The position numbers were made by a program, and so were the translations under genes. This document shows positions 54,780 through 64,000 of a stretch of DNA of 64,000 nucleotides, piece after piece (the first letter of the stretch is position 1; the number at the start of each line of letters is the position of its first letter). Under the pieces are notes generated by a model. That model saw only the letters and a program-made list of their open reading frames with translations. It had not been told where the DNA came from and ran no database searches. Source of the DNA: Endozoicomonas sp965261315 (GTDB taxonomy: Bacteria; Pseudomonadota; Gammaproteobacteria; Pseudomonadales; Endozoicomonadaceae); contig CBDHDM010000150.1 in NCBI GenBank assembly GCA_965261315.1, forward strand, positions 1 through 64,000. The letters run 5' to 3'.

Positions 54780-55211
54780 ATGCCAAGGATTTCCCGTTCC
54801 GCGCTGGTCATGTATTCCGCTCAACAGATGTATAACCTGGTCAGTGATATTGAAGCATATGGCGAGTTTCTGCCCGGTTGCGCCGCTGGCCGAATAGACC
54901 ATCAGGAAGGTGAACGACTGGAAGCAACACTTGAGGTTGCCAAAGCCGGTCTGCGTCATCGTTTTTCCACAAGGAACAAAATGACGCCCGGGAAGTCTAT
55001 TGAAATGCAGCTACTGAAAGGACCATTCAAACATTTGTCTGGCATCTGGACGTTTCAGCCATTGGGAGAAAGCGGCTGCAAGGTTTCTCTGGATCTTGAG
55101 TTCGAAATGAGCAATAAGCTCACCCAGGCAACCTTGGGCTCCCTGATCGGGCAGATGATGAACGCCATGGTGGATGCCTTTGGTAAGAGAGCGAAGCAGA
55201 TTTATGGCTGA
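54780..55211 (+). CDS. ratA: RatA-like START/polyketide-cyclase family protein
   Basis: A protein of 143 residues with the RatA/COQ10-like pattern: SALVMYSAQQMYNLVSDIEA, YGEFLPGC, and the C-terminal GSLIGQMMNAMVDAFGKRA. E. coli RatA is reported to hinder 70S ribosome assembly; relatives bind quinones or lipids. It is followed by rnfH with overlapping start and stop, the order conserved in gammaproteobacteria. Confidence 0.92.
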   Translation: MPRISRSALVMYSAQQMYNLVSDIEAYGEFLPGCAAGRIDHQEGERLEATLEVAKAGLRHRFSTRNKMTPGKSIEMQLLKGPFKHLSGIWTFQPLGESGCKVSLDLEFEMSNKLTQATLGSLIGQMMNAMVDAFGKRAKQIYG

Positions 55212-55543
55212 GATGATGATGGACGACCCTAAGATCCGCGTGGAAGTAGCCTACGCCAGAGCCCAATGAACAGAAAATAATTTCCATTCAGGTCCAACAG
55301 GGGACTACACTGCTCGAAGCCGTACAACAATCGGGTATTGTTGACTACTTTCCGGAAATTAATCTGGATGAGACCAAACTGGGTATCTTTGGTAAAGCGG
55401 TAGCCAAACCGGCGGAGCAGGCTATAAAGGAAGGTGAACGCGTCGAGATATACCGCCCGTTGATTGCCGACCCGAAAGAGGTTCGCAAGCGCAGGGCTGA
55501 ACAGGCAAAGCAGAAAAAGTCAGTACAGGAAAGTGCGAGCTGA
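55204..55543 (+). CDS. rnfH: RnfH-family ubiquitin-like protein, one frameshift
   Basis: The frame from ATG 55204 reads DDPKIRVEVAYARA and then must drop one base at AGAGCCCAATG (55258-55268) to continue NEQKIISIQVQQGTTLLEAV, then QSGIVDYFPEINLDETKLGI and IYRPLIADPKEVRKRRAEQ. Corrected length is 112 residues, normal for RnfH (UPF0125), a beta-grasp protein always found with ratA. The start overlaps the ratA stop. Probable sequence error; role unknown. Confidence 0.88.
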
Positions 55544-55594
55544 GAATGCGCTTATTATCAGAGCTGCATCAGCAGTCATTACTGCTGATTATTC

Positions 55595-55954
55595 TCAGGT
55601 TTGAGGGTCGCCCTGGATAGAACGGAGCTGATCGTTTGCAAAAAACAGTGTTACGGTTTTCTGCTCACGATCCTTGCCACCCGGCTGCAGGCTGGAGATG
55701 TAGTCCCAGCGATTGCTGTTAAAGGTATCTTCCAGCAATGGAGTACCCATAACGTATTGAACCTGGGCGCGGGTCATTCCAGGGCGGAGTTGATTGATCA
55801 TCGCCTGGGTAATGACATTTCCCTGCTGAATATCAATTTTATAGGCACCAGGGAAACTGATAAGCTTCGAACCACTGTCCGTGGAGCTGGCGCACCCTGT
55901 CAGCAGGGCGGTTGAGAAAAGTGCGGCGGCCAGTGCGATCGTGGTTTTTTGCAT
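55595..55954 (-). CDS. bamE: Outer-membrane assembly lipoprotein BamE (SmpA/OmlA)
   Basis: A protein of 119 residues with signal peptide and lipobox LLTGCAS. The motif YKIDIQQGNVITQAMINQLR and GMTRAQVQYVMGTPLL, then RWDYISSLQPGG, define BamE. It is a small lipoprotein of the BAM complex that stabilises BamD-BamA in inserting outer-membrane proteins. Divergent from fur, as in pseudomonads. Confidence 0.96.
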   Translation of the reverse strand: MQKTTIALAAALFSTALLTGCASSTDSGSKLISFPGAYKIDIQQGNVITQAMINQLRPGMTRAQVQYVMGTPLLEDTFNSNRWDYISSLQPGGKDREQKTVTLFFANDQLRSIQGDPQT

Positions 55955-56040
55955 CGGTTTCAGACATCCACTATCTTGCTTGCTAAAAAATGACTAGCAG
56001 CCTGCTCGCAGAGCAAAATGAAAAAGCTGCACGAAAATGT

Positions 56041-56058
56041 GATAATAGCAGGATTATC
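56041..56058. promoter_or_regulatory. Candidate Fur-type operator before fur
   Basis: GATAAT-AGCAGG-ATTATC carries the two outer hexamers of the Fur box, spaced 6 rather than 7 bases. Only 20 bases before the fur start codon, it would suit autoregulation. Tentative. Confidence 0.35.
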
Positions 56059-56078
56059 TTGCAAAGGGTTAGGGAAAC

Positions 56079-56489
56079 GTGTTGGAAAATCAAGAGTTGC
56101 GCAAAGCAGGATTAAAAGTCACCCTGCCTCGAGTAAAGATTCTTCAGATCCTTGAAAGCGCTAAGGACAAGCACTTGTCCGCAGAAGATGTCTACAAGGC
56201 ATTGCTGGAAGCGGAAGAGGATGTGGGACTGGCGACAGTCTATCGGGTACTGACCCAGTTTGAGAGTGCAGGCCTTGTGGTTCGCCATAATTTTGATGGC
56301 GGTCACTCAGTGTTTGAGCTGTCCCGTGGTGAGCATCATGATCATATGGTTTGCATTGAGACTGGAGACGTCATCGAGTTTATTGATGAAGAGATTGAAA
56401 AACGTCAGCACGCTATTGCTGAAAAGCACGGTTTTGACATCGTTGATCACAATCTTGTGCTTCATGTACGCCCAAAGAAGAAAAAATAA
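56079..56489 (+). CDS. fur: Ferric uptake regulator
   Basis: A protein of 136 residues starting at GTG 56079 (TTG 56082 also possible; AGGGA just upstream). Winged-helix block LKVTLPRVKILQILE and VGLATVYRVLTQFESAGLV, metal-site HHDHMVCIETGDVIEF and a KKKK end. The second CxxC pair of E. coli Fur is absent, as in Pseudomonas Fur. It represses iron-uptake genes when loaded with iron. Position between bamE and recN is the conserved one. Confidence 0.96.
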   Translation: MLENQELRKAGLKVTLPRVKILQILESAKDKHLSAEDVYKALLEAEEDVGLATVYRVLTQFESAGLVVRHNFDGGHSVFELSRGEHHDHMVCIETGDVIEFIDEEIEKRQHAIAEKHGFDIVDHNLVLHVRPKKKK

Positions 56490-56765
56490 AAAATACTCAT
56501 TAAGATAAATAGTAAGATTCTCTGACCTGTGTGCTCAAATGCCCTGGTTTTTTTAACTGGGGTTTGTTTTATAATCCATGAGAACTTTCTCAATTTTCCT
56601 TTTTTTGTCGAGAATCAAGTGTACTGATAAGGGAATTTGATTGACGTCTTTTAAATAAAATGGTCGCAGAAATAACAAACCATGGAACTAAACTGCATAG
56701 CAGGCTGTCCATAAGCAGGAAAATTAATAAACAAAAGGAATTAAAAGTAGCTTCATTGGACAGGT

Positions 56766-58496
56766 TTATACGGCTTGCACCTGAGCCTGAAATAGCATCT
56801 CCTGGGCATGACTCAGAGTCGGGGCCGTCAGCTCAACACCGCCCAGCATTCTGGCAAATCTCGTGAACACGATGATCGCCATCCAGCTCGAGAATACGGG
56901 TACTTGAGGCTTTCCTGCTGACTTTCTTACTGACATGCAGGTGCTGATGAGCCTGGGAAGCCACCTGAGGCTGATGGGTAACACACAACACCTGTCCGCT
57001 TTTACCCACCTCTCTCAGCATGCCACCAACAATTTCTGCGGTTCCACCACCAATACCGACATCCACCTCATCAAACACCAGAGTGGGTGTTGATGCTGTC
57101 TGGGCAATAATCACCTGTATCGCCAGACTGATACGGGACAATTCACCACCAGAGGCCACCTTCCCTAATGGGCGAGGTGCCTGCCCGGGGTTGGTGGTCA
57201 CCAGAAACTCAATAGACTCAAATCCCTGGGAAGCAACGGTTCGATCCGGAATATCGGTCAGCTCAACACAGAACTTCCCTTTGGGCATACCCAACAATGC
57301 AATCCGCTCTGAAACTTGTTTTTCCAGCTTGCGGGCGGCTGTTCTGCGCCTGGCAGATAACTTTTCTGCTAACTGATGATGTTGTTTCTGCAGCTGCTCC
57401 AGAGAGAATTCCAGCTCTGCTACCTGTTCATCATGACACTGCACTTTTTCCAGCTCTTCACTGATCCGTTGCTGCCTCTCAAGCAGCTCTTCCGGCTGAA
57501 CACGGTGTTTTCTGGCAAGATCAAAAATGGCACTGAGCCGCTCTTCAATCTCACGGGCTCTTGCGGGATCCGCATCGAAGTGATCAATAAAATGATTCAA
57601 TTCCCCTACGGCTTCTTCCACCTGAATCTGAGCGGATGAAAGCATTTCAACGGAGTTATTGATGGCAGAGTGTTCAATCTGCAATTCACTCAGGCGATGA
57701 AGGCAGGAAGAGAGTTGCTGCAGAAGGTTATCACCTTCATCGCTGGTACAGATCTCGGTTACCTGATGGCAGGCTGCCAGGGTTGCACCCGCCTGAGACT
57801 GCTGCCTGTGCTCCTGCTCCAGCAACTCAACCTCACCCGGCTGAAGGCCAAGCTGCTCCAACTCATTCAGCTGGTAACTTAACAGCTGCACTTTCTCTTC
57901 TCTTTCCTGCTGATCAGACAGCAGGCTGTGCAATTGGTCTCGCGTCTGACGATACGCTGTTGCAACCCTTGCAACCTCTCTGGCCAGGGACAATGAGCCG
58001 GCAAACTGATCCACCAGCTCAGAATGGTTGCTCTTTTTTAACAGTGATTTGATGGGCATGCTGACTGTGGATATCAATTAACAGCTCGCCCAGAGACTTC
58101 AATTCAGAAAGCGTAACCGGAGTACCATTGATATAGCCCCGGGAGCGACCTTCACGGGTAATCACCCGGCGCAAGATACACTCTACAGTCTGGTCAGCGC
58201 CTTTAGTGTGATTAGAGCGCTCAGACTTCGGACAGTTGTCATACTCTTTCTCTATCAACCACTGCCTGGCTACGGGAATTCGCTGAAGGTCAAAACAGAC
58301 TTGAATGTCCGCACGGTCAGCGCCATCCCGAACGCAGTCACTGTCGGCCCGGCCTCCCAGTGCCAGTCCGAGTGCATCCAGCATAATGGATTTTACCGGC
58401 CCCGGTTTCTCCGGTAATGGCTGTCATTCCGGGATTGATGTCCAGATTCAGGTGGTCAACGATGGCATAGTTGCTGATGGAGATTTGGTTCAGCAT
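56766..58496 (-). CDS. recN: DNA repair protein RecN, three frameshifts
   Basis: Starts at ATG 58496 (MLNQISISNYAIVDHLNLDI, GETGAGK Walker A), continues through long coiled coils and the C-terminal ABC block (GGELSRISLAIQVI; VFDEVDVGIGGGTAEIVG; VTHQPQVASQAHQH), and ends after ARMLGGVELTAPTLSHAQEM at 56766. Extra bases at about 58391-58394 (AAAA), 58048-58050 (AAA) and 56856-56858 (TTT, minus strand) break the frame; without them it is about 575 residues. RecN is an SMC-like ATPase in double-strand break repair. Probable sequence errors. THQ replaces the more usual THL. Confidence 0.88.
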
Positions 58497-58583
58497 GGCA
58501 GCTCTCACGATCCCAATACAATATTGGATTACTGTTTATTTATACAGTAACCCTAAGATTGGGATTGGTAAAGAAAATTAACC

Positions 58584-58611
58584 CTTGAATAAAGAGCCAT
58601 GACCCCCATAT
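58584..58611 (+). promoter_or_regulatory. Sigma-32 heat-shock promoter before grpE
   Basis: CTTGAAT, 13 bases, then CCCCATATT: close to the sigma-32 consensus CTTGAAA / CCCCATNT. About 120 bases before the grpE start. Confidence 0.75.
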
Positions 58612-58729
58612 TAGGCTATCAGTTGGTATTGACTAAGCCCCGGGCCATTCAACAGAGCCCCGGCTCATAACATGAAGACAAGCTCCAGCCAGCATGACCG
58701 GCTGGATTGAAATCCGGAGAAGCGTTGGA

Positions 58730-59337
58730 ATGACTGTAGAAAACACCAAGGCAGAAGACCAGGTAGAAAAGCCTGAAGCTACCGAGGCTGAAACCTCTGC
58801 AGATGTTGAAGCAGCTGTCGTTGACCCTATTCTGGAGGAAGCTCCGGAAGTAGAAGAACAGGTCATTGACGATACCGCGAGACGCATTGAAGAGCTGGAA
58901 GAGCAGCTTGCCCAGTCCAAAGACCAGACACTGCGGGCTCATGCCGAGGCCATGAATATCAAGCGCCGGGCTGAGCAGGATGTGGAAAAGGCCCATAAGT
59001 TTGCCCTGGACAAGTTCGTCAACGAATTGATACCGGTGGTTGATAGCCTGGAAAAAGGCATTGAAAGTGCCGAGCAGGGTGACGGTTCTCACGACACCAT
59101 GCTGGAAGGCATGCGCCTGACCCATAAGCAACTGCTGGATGCCCTTGGAAAATTCCAGGTGCTGCAGGTGAACCCTGAAGGTGAACCTTTTGACCCGAAT
59201 TTCCACCCAGGCCATCTCCATGGTCCCTAACCCGGACATGGAGCCTAACACAGTGATGAACGTCTTCCAGAAAGGTTACACACTGCAATGGGCGGGTTAT
59301 TCGCCCGGCGATGGTTGTGGTTTCCAGCGCCGCTTAA
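58730..59337 (+). CDS. grpE: Nucleotide exchange factor GrpE, two frameshifts
   Basis: From ATG 58730: an acidic leader, coiled coil (RRIEELEEQLAQSKDQTLRA, MNIKRRAEQDVEKA), then KFVNELIPVVDSLEKGIE and the head domain. Extra bases in CACCCAGG (59206-59208) and CTGCAATG (about 59285) break the frame; corrected, it ends QAISMVPNPDMEPNTVMNVF...VVVSSAA with 201 residues. GrpE releases ADP from DnaK. A sigma-32 promoter lies upstream; dnaK follows. Confidence 0.9.
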
Positions 59338-59388
59338 GGTAGATCTCACTATAAGGCTGTTTTGAGGATCAGATTCTTGAAATAGCCC

Positions 59389-59417
59389 CTTGAAAAAGAA
59401 AAATGCCGCTCCCATAT
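59389..59417 (+). promoter_or_regulatory. Sigma-32 heat-shock promoter before dnaK
   Basis: CTTGAAA, 14 bases, then TCCCATAT, near the sigma-32 consensus. About 130 bases before the dnaK start, so dnaK has its own heat-shock promoter besides that of grpE. Confidence 0.7.
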
Positions 59418-59549
59418 AGCAAACCAAGATCGTGGTAATCACCACATAGGCGCTGTTTCACCAGACTCAACCTCTGCTGAAACCATTGGGAAGCGATCAC
59501 CGATTTCAAAGAATTCCGCCTTGGCTTCAGGGCAATGGAGAAAGATAAA

Positions 59550-61479
59550 ATGGGTAAAATCATTGGTATTGACCTGGGTACCACCAACTCCTGTGTGGCG
59601 ATCCTGGATGGCGAAAAAGCAAAAGTTATTGAAAACGCTGAAGGCGCACGTACTACGCCTTCTATCATTGCCTACACCGATGACGGCGAAATTCTGGTAG
59701 GCCAGCCAGCCAAACGTCAGGCAGTGACCAACCCGAACAACACCCTGTATGCCATCAAGCGCCTGATCGGCCGTCGTTTCAAAGATGAAGTGGTTCAGAA
59801 AGACATCAAGATGGTGCCTTACAAGATCACCGAAGCAGAAAATGGCGATGCCTGGGGTTGAAGTTAAGGGCGATAAGAAAGCACCGCCTCAGATTTCTGC
59901 CGAAATCCTGAAGAAAATGAAGAAAACCGCTGAAGATTACCTGGGTGAGCCGGTAACTGAAGCCGTTATTACCGTTCCTGCCTACTTTAACGACTCTCAG
60001 CGTCAGGCCACCAAAGATGCTGGCCGCATCGCGGGTCTGGACGTTTAAGCGTATCATCAACGAGCCTACTGCTGCGGCACTGGCTTATGGCATGGACAAG
60101 AAAAAAGGCGACCAGACCATCGCGGTTTATGACCTGGGTGGTGGTACTTTCGACGTTTCCATTATTGAAATTGCCGATGTAGACGGCGAGCACCAGTTTG
60201 AAGTACTGGCCACCAACGGTGACACGTTCCTGGGTGGTGAAGACTTTGACCTGCGTCTGATCGAATACCTTGCAGCCGAATTCAAGAAAGACCAGGGCAT
60301 CGACCTGACAGGCGACCCACTGGCCATGCAGCGTCTGAAAGAAGCCGCTGAAAAGGCCAAGATTGAGCTGTCTTCTACTCAGCAGACTGACGTTAACCTG
60401 CCATACATCACTGCTGATGCTACCGGCCCTAAACACCTGAACGTTAAAGTCAGCCGTTCCAAGCTGGAATCTCTGGTAGAAGATCTGGTTGCCCGTTCTC
60501 TGGAGCCATGTCGCATCGCGGTTAAAGATTCCGACCTGGACCTGTCTGATATCGACGAAGTTATCCTGGTGGGTGGTCAGACCCGTATGCCACTGGTTCA
60601 GCAGAAAGTGGCTGAGTTCTTTGGTAAAGAGCCTCGTAAGGACGTTAACCCTGACGAAGCTGTTGCCATGGGTGCTTCTATCCAGGCTGCCGTTCTGGCG
60701 GGTGACGTTAAAGACGTTCTGCTGCTGGACGTTACGCCGCTGACCCTCGGTATCGAGACCATGGGTGGCGTAATGACTGCGCTGGATCGAGAAGAACACC
60801 ACGATTCCTACCAAGAAATCACAGACCTTCTCTACCGCAGACGATAACCAGGGTGCAGTGACCATTCACGTTCTGCAGGGTGAGCGTAAACAGGCGACTC
60901 ACAACAAATCACTGGGTCGTTTTGACCTGGCAGATATTCCTCCTGCACCGCGTGGCATGCCACAGATCGAAGTCAGCTTCGACCTGGACGCCAACGGTAT
61001 TCTGAATGTTTCTGCAAAAGACAAGGCAACTGGCAAAGAACAGTCTATTGTCATCAAGGCATCTTCCGGTCTGTCTGACGAAGAAATCGATCAGATGGTT
61101 AAGGATGCAGAAGCCAACTGCTGCAGACGATAAGAAGTTTGAAGAGCTGGCAGCTGCCCGCAACCAGGCCGACGGTCTTGCACACGCTACCCGCAAAATG
61201 CTTGAAGAAGCGGGTGACAAGGCCTCTGAAGAAGAGAAAACAGCCATCAACAAAGCCGTTGAAGAGCTGGAAGTAGCCGCCAAAGGTGACGATAAAGAAG
61301 AGATCGACGCTAAAACCAAGGCTCTGTCTGAAGCGTCTGCTGGCCTGACTCAGAAGATGTATGCAGAAGCTCAGCAGGGTGGAGCCCAGGCTGAAGGTGG
61401 CGAAGGCAGTAAGGGCGATTCCTCTGCAGATGACGCCGTCGACGCTGAGTTTGAAGAAGTAAAGGATGACAAGAAGTAA
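59550..61479 (+). CDS. dnaK: Chaperone DnaK (Hsp70), four frameshifts
   Basis: ATG 59550 (GGAG nine bases upstream) begins MGKIIGIDLGTTNSCVAILD. Extra bases occur at TGGGG (59854-59857), GTTTAAG (60044-60046), CTGGATC (60784-60785) and CAACTGC (about 61119). Without them the 641-residue protein is complete: VPAYFNDSQRQATKDAGRIAG, YDLGGGTFDVSI, VGGQTRMP, substrate domain DVTPLTLGIETMGG and the acidic tail ending EEVKDDKK. Hsp70 is essential for stress folding, so four real frameshifts are implausible. It works with GrpE and DnaJ encoded on both sides. Confidence 0.95.
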
Positions 61480-61808
61480 GACCATGGCAATCATCAATGA
61501 CTGATGATTGGATTGGCCACAACGCGGGATTAATACCGATCAAGCCTTCTAACCCGTTATGAGCATGGTTAGCTGGATCGAAAGACAACGAAGCAACGAG
61601 TCATAGTCGTCACTATGGTAAGTAGCATTAACGATGGATTTCAGTTCAGGTAACCAGTGCAATACGGTTCCAGAAGACGCGATGGGTTTAACTCCCGCGT
61701 TGTCGTATATATCAAAAATGAAGGCTTTGTCAGACTTGACCATGAATCCAGTGAGTTCTGTGTTTTCATGCTCGACTGGTGAATGCAGTTAGCTCAGCGG
61801 TTTTACTG
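61480..61808. other. Spacer between dnaK and dnaJ
   Basis: 329 bases, longer than the usual short dnaK-dnaJ gap. A 64-codon open frame on the minus strand (61549-61743, MVKSDKAFIFDIYDNAGVKP) is possible but has no known relative or good ribosome-binding site. No terminator or heat-shock promoter is clear. Confidence 0.45.
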
Positions 61809-62952
61809 ATGGCAAAAACGCGACTATTACGAAGTGCTTGGCGTAGACAGGAGCGCTTCGGACAAGGACATAAAAAAGGCCTATCGTCGTATGGCCATGA
61901 AGCATCACCCGGACCGTAATCCTGGTGATAAAGAGGCTGAAGAGAGCTTTAAGGAAATTAATGAAGCTTTCGAAGTACTGTCCGACGGCCAGAAAAAAGC
62001 CGCCTACGACCAGTATGGCCATGCTGGTGTTGACCCAGGCATGGGTGGCATGGGTGGGGCTGGCGGTTTTGCCGGTGGTAACTTTGGCGATATTTTTGGC
62101 GATGTCTTTGGTGACATTTTCGGTGCAGGGGGTGGCCGCAGCCGCAGCTCTGTGCAAAGAGGTGCAGACCTCCGCTATCAGCTGGAACTGAGCCTGGAAG
62201 AGGCCGTTCGCGGTGTCACCAAAAAAATTCGTATTCCTACGCTGGTCAGCTGTACTGAGTGTGACGGCTCCGGCGCGAAAAAAGGCACCCAGCCTGTTGG
62301 TTGTACCACCTGTGGTGGCATTGGCCAGGTGCGTATGCAACAGGGCTTCTTCTCTGTTCAGCAAACCTGCCCTGACTGCCGTGGCACGGGCAAGATGATC
62401 AAAGATCCCTGCCATGCCTGTCACGGTGAAGGCCGCGTTCAGGAATACAAGACTCTGTCTGTTAAAATCCCACCGGGTGTTGATACCGGCGACCGCATCC
62501 GCCTCGCGGGTGAAGGCGAAGCCGGCAGCAATGGTGGCCCTGCTGGTGACCTTTATGTTCAGGTCAGTGTTGCCGACCACCCGATCTTCCAGCGCGACGG
62601 CAAACACCTGTACTGTGAAGTACCCATTACTTTTGTGGATGCAGCCCTGGGCGGAGAACTGGAAGTTCCAACCCTTGAAGGTCGTGTGAAACTGAAGATT
62701 CCTGAAGAGACGCAGACTGGCAAGCTCTTCCGCCTGCGCGGCAAGGGTGTTATCCCGGTTCGAGGTGGCAGTGCCGGTGACCTGATGTGCCGTGTGGTGG
62801 TTGAAACTCCGGTTAAATTGACCGAGCGTCAGAAAGAACTGTTGCAGGAACTGGAAGAAACCTTCCAAAAAGAAGGCACTGGTCGTCAGTCACCGAAGAA
62901 GCAATCGTTCTTCGATGGCGTGAAAAAATTCTTTGATGACATGACTTCCTGA
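61809..62952 (+). CDS. dnaJ: Co-chaperone DnaJ (Hsp40), one frameshift
   Basis: ATG 61809 reads MAK, then an extra A in the AAAAA run (61814-61818) must be removed to give RDYYEVLGVDRSASDKDIKK. J-domain HPD is in KHHPDRNPGD; a Gly/Phe-rich linker follows; four zinc motifs CTECDGSG, CTTCGGIG, CPDCRGTG and CHACHGEG; then the substrate-binding beta domain. Corrected length is 380 residues. DnaJ delivers substrates to DnaK and stimulates its ATPase. Confidence 0.95.
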
Positions 62953-62963
62953 TTCGCACCCTT

Positions 62964-62989
62964 AAAAAGCCTCTGTTATCAGGGGCTTT
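62964..62989 (+). terminator. Rho-independent terminator after dnaJ
   Basis: AAAGCCTCTG and CAGGGGCTTT form a 10-bp stem (one wobble) with a 4-base loop, 12 bases after the dnaJ stop; the following T run is short. Confidence 0.7.
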
Positions 62990-63140
62990 AATACCCGTTG
63001 CCTTTGAAGTTGCTGGCCAAATCATGCTCCCGCATCTGTCCCAAACTCACTTTGCAACAGTTTATAAACATCCAGACCAACTGTTCGTCCTCCATTTTTT
63101 TTCGTCCTGCATTTAGAGAACGGCTTCTTTAAATTCAGCT

Positions 63141-64000
63141 TTACAGCCCCAGGCTTTCAACATATTCATCATAAATCTTCTGAACATCTTCTGACCTGAT
63201 AACAACCAGGTCATCGCATCTCATCATCTTTTTGATTCTGGTATTTTTCAATATTTCAGCATTACCTTTCTGTCTGTCGACCAGTCGAGGGTAGTCTGTG
63301 GTAAATAGCTTATCAAAATTCAGTAGCAGGTTTTTAAAGTCAACCGTGTTTTTTGGTTTAACCACATGGAATGGATTGAAACGGAAACCCTCTCTTCCAG
63401 CTAGCCCAATGTACACTGGTGCCTTCAAAGATTGGGTAAGGCTGTGCAGATAGTGCGCAAAATTAGTTTGAATCTCTTCCGACTGATTGCGGGTATCAAT
63501 AAAGCCATTCGTCATAAGGAAGATGGATTTACCTCTTTGCGACTGGCTTGAAGCCACTTTTCTATAGGCCGGGTTCCCCTGGAGAAGGCGACCAATATCT
63601 GCTATTCCATCATCTGGCTGATCAGTCCACTGCTCAAGCTTGGCGGAAGCGCCCAGCAACATTTCAAACGTTTCCGAGCCTCCCTTCGGCACAGTATCTT
63701 CATCTATCGCTGTCACCATCGCATTGAGCTGCTCAGTATATCCTGGCAAGATATTGAAAGGGGTTTCATTGCGTCTCCAGAGATCATACCAATATTCAAT
63801 ATTGTGGTTGGCACACATTCTCAACTGAGGGATATTTTCTTCGATCCAACGCCATTGTTTGAGATTTTGAAGGATGTTAAGTGGCTCTTTTGTTTTAGGT
63901 TCTAGCCACTCTTTTTTGATAATAAAGGCAGCCAAAATATAACACCACCCTGTATTGGTAATGTTTTTTTCAATGCAGTTATTCAAATTATCAGTCAGTA
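63141..64000 (-). CDS. Unknown protein, N-terminus beyond the window; possible VWA-like fold
   Basis: At least 286 residues; the frame is open to the right edge, so the true start is probably outside (a TTG at 63986 is the only internal candidate near it). The middle has PKGGSETFEMLLGASAKL and later KSIFLMTNGFIDTR, spaced as in von Willebrand A domains, but the DxSxS metal motif is not in the visible part. The C-terminal third is polar with basic KNTRIKKMMR. The dapB/carA genes that often follow dnaJ are not here. Function unknown. Confidence 0.5.
   Translation of the reverse strand, partial: LTDNLNNCIEKNITNTGWCYILAAFIIKKEWLEPKTKEPLNILQNLKQWRWIEENIPQLRMCANHNIEYWYDLWRRNETPFNILPGYTEQLNAMVTAIDEDTVPKGGSETFEMLLGASAKLEQWTDQPDDGIADIGRLLQGNPAYRKVASSQSQRGKSIFLMTNGFIDTRNQSEEIQTNFAHYLHSLTQSLKAPVYIGLAGREGFRFNPFHVVKPKNTVDFKNLLLNFDKLFTTDYPRLVDRQKGNAEILKNTRIKKMMRCDDLVVIRSEDVQKIYDEYVESLGL

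Noticed and set aside
61549..61743. A 64-codon minus-strand gene between dnaK and dnaJ
   Set aside because: Plausible composition but no start signal, no known relative and it lies in a region with many sequence errors; noted in the spacer entry only.
1..64000. CRISPR arrays, rRNA, tRNA genes, prophage or plasmid backbone
   Set aside because: No spaced direct repeats, no rRNA or tRNA sequence apart from tmRNA, and no phage structural or replication genes were found.

Overview
The window comes from a gammaproteobacterium, most likely an Endozoicomonas-type (Oceanospirillales) host-associated marine bacterium. Support: a Pseudomonas-like Fur with a short basic tail; the gammaproteobacterial order smpB - ratA - rnfH - bamE/fur - recN - grpE - dnaK - dnaJ and xseB - ispA - dxs; many different insertion sequences; and eukaryote-like proteins (an F-box/WD40 protein, a membrane-anchored M28 peptidase, large proteins without known relatives). 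The genus is inferred from style, not from a marker gene.

Layout. 0-4.5 kb: the start of an mlaA-like gene and an alpha/beta hydrolase gene split by an IS66 element with a perfect 8-bp target duplication. 4.7-11.6 kb: fadL, the aapJQMP amino-acid ABC transporter, folE. 11.8-16 kb: the M28 peptidase and kbl-tdh for threonine breakdown. 16.3-19.2 kb: nested IS debris (ISKra4, ISL3, an unassigned transposase start). 19.3-23.3 kb: a tyrosine-degradation cassette with tyrosine phenol-lyase, aromatic amino-acid permease and pyridoxal kinase behind two perfect FNR-type boxes. 23.3-31 kb: dxs-ispA-xseB and two sodium:alanine symporters. 31-47.2 kb: mostly lineage-specific genes mixed with ordinary ones (CaCA exchanger, ProQ-like protein, an NAPE-PLD-like lipoprotein lacking its metal motif, cold-shock protein, oxidoreductase, acetyltransferase, pentapeptide protein, enoyl-CoA hydratase). 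47.3-50.3 kb: an F-box plus seven-WD40 protein with an NLS-like tail, lying between two decayed transposase genes. 51.5-63 kb: ssrA-smpB, an NSS transporter and the fur/heat-shock cluster. 63.1 kb to the end: an incomplete unknown gene.

The strongest candidate for something new is the F-box/WD40 protein (47925-49313, minus). It has the architecture of a eukaryotic SCF ubiquitin-ligase substrate receptor. Its seven repeats are nearly identical and differ mainly at positions expected on the ligand-binding face of the propeller, which resembles fungal HET/NWD recognition proteins. The tyrosine cassette is the second: anaerobic control by FNR is implied by the sites, and a stray copy of the tpl terminator arm lies between the IS elements upstream.

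Caution: between about 53.7 and 61.9 kb, six conserved genes carry about 14 single-base frameshifts, all extra bases and none missing. This looks like a base-calling or assembly artefact rather than gene decay. Those genes are given as whole loci with the shift positions noted.
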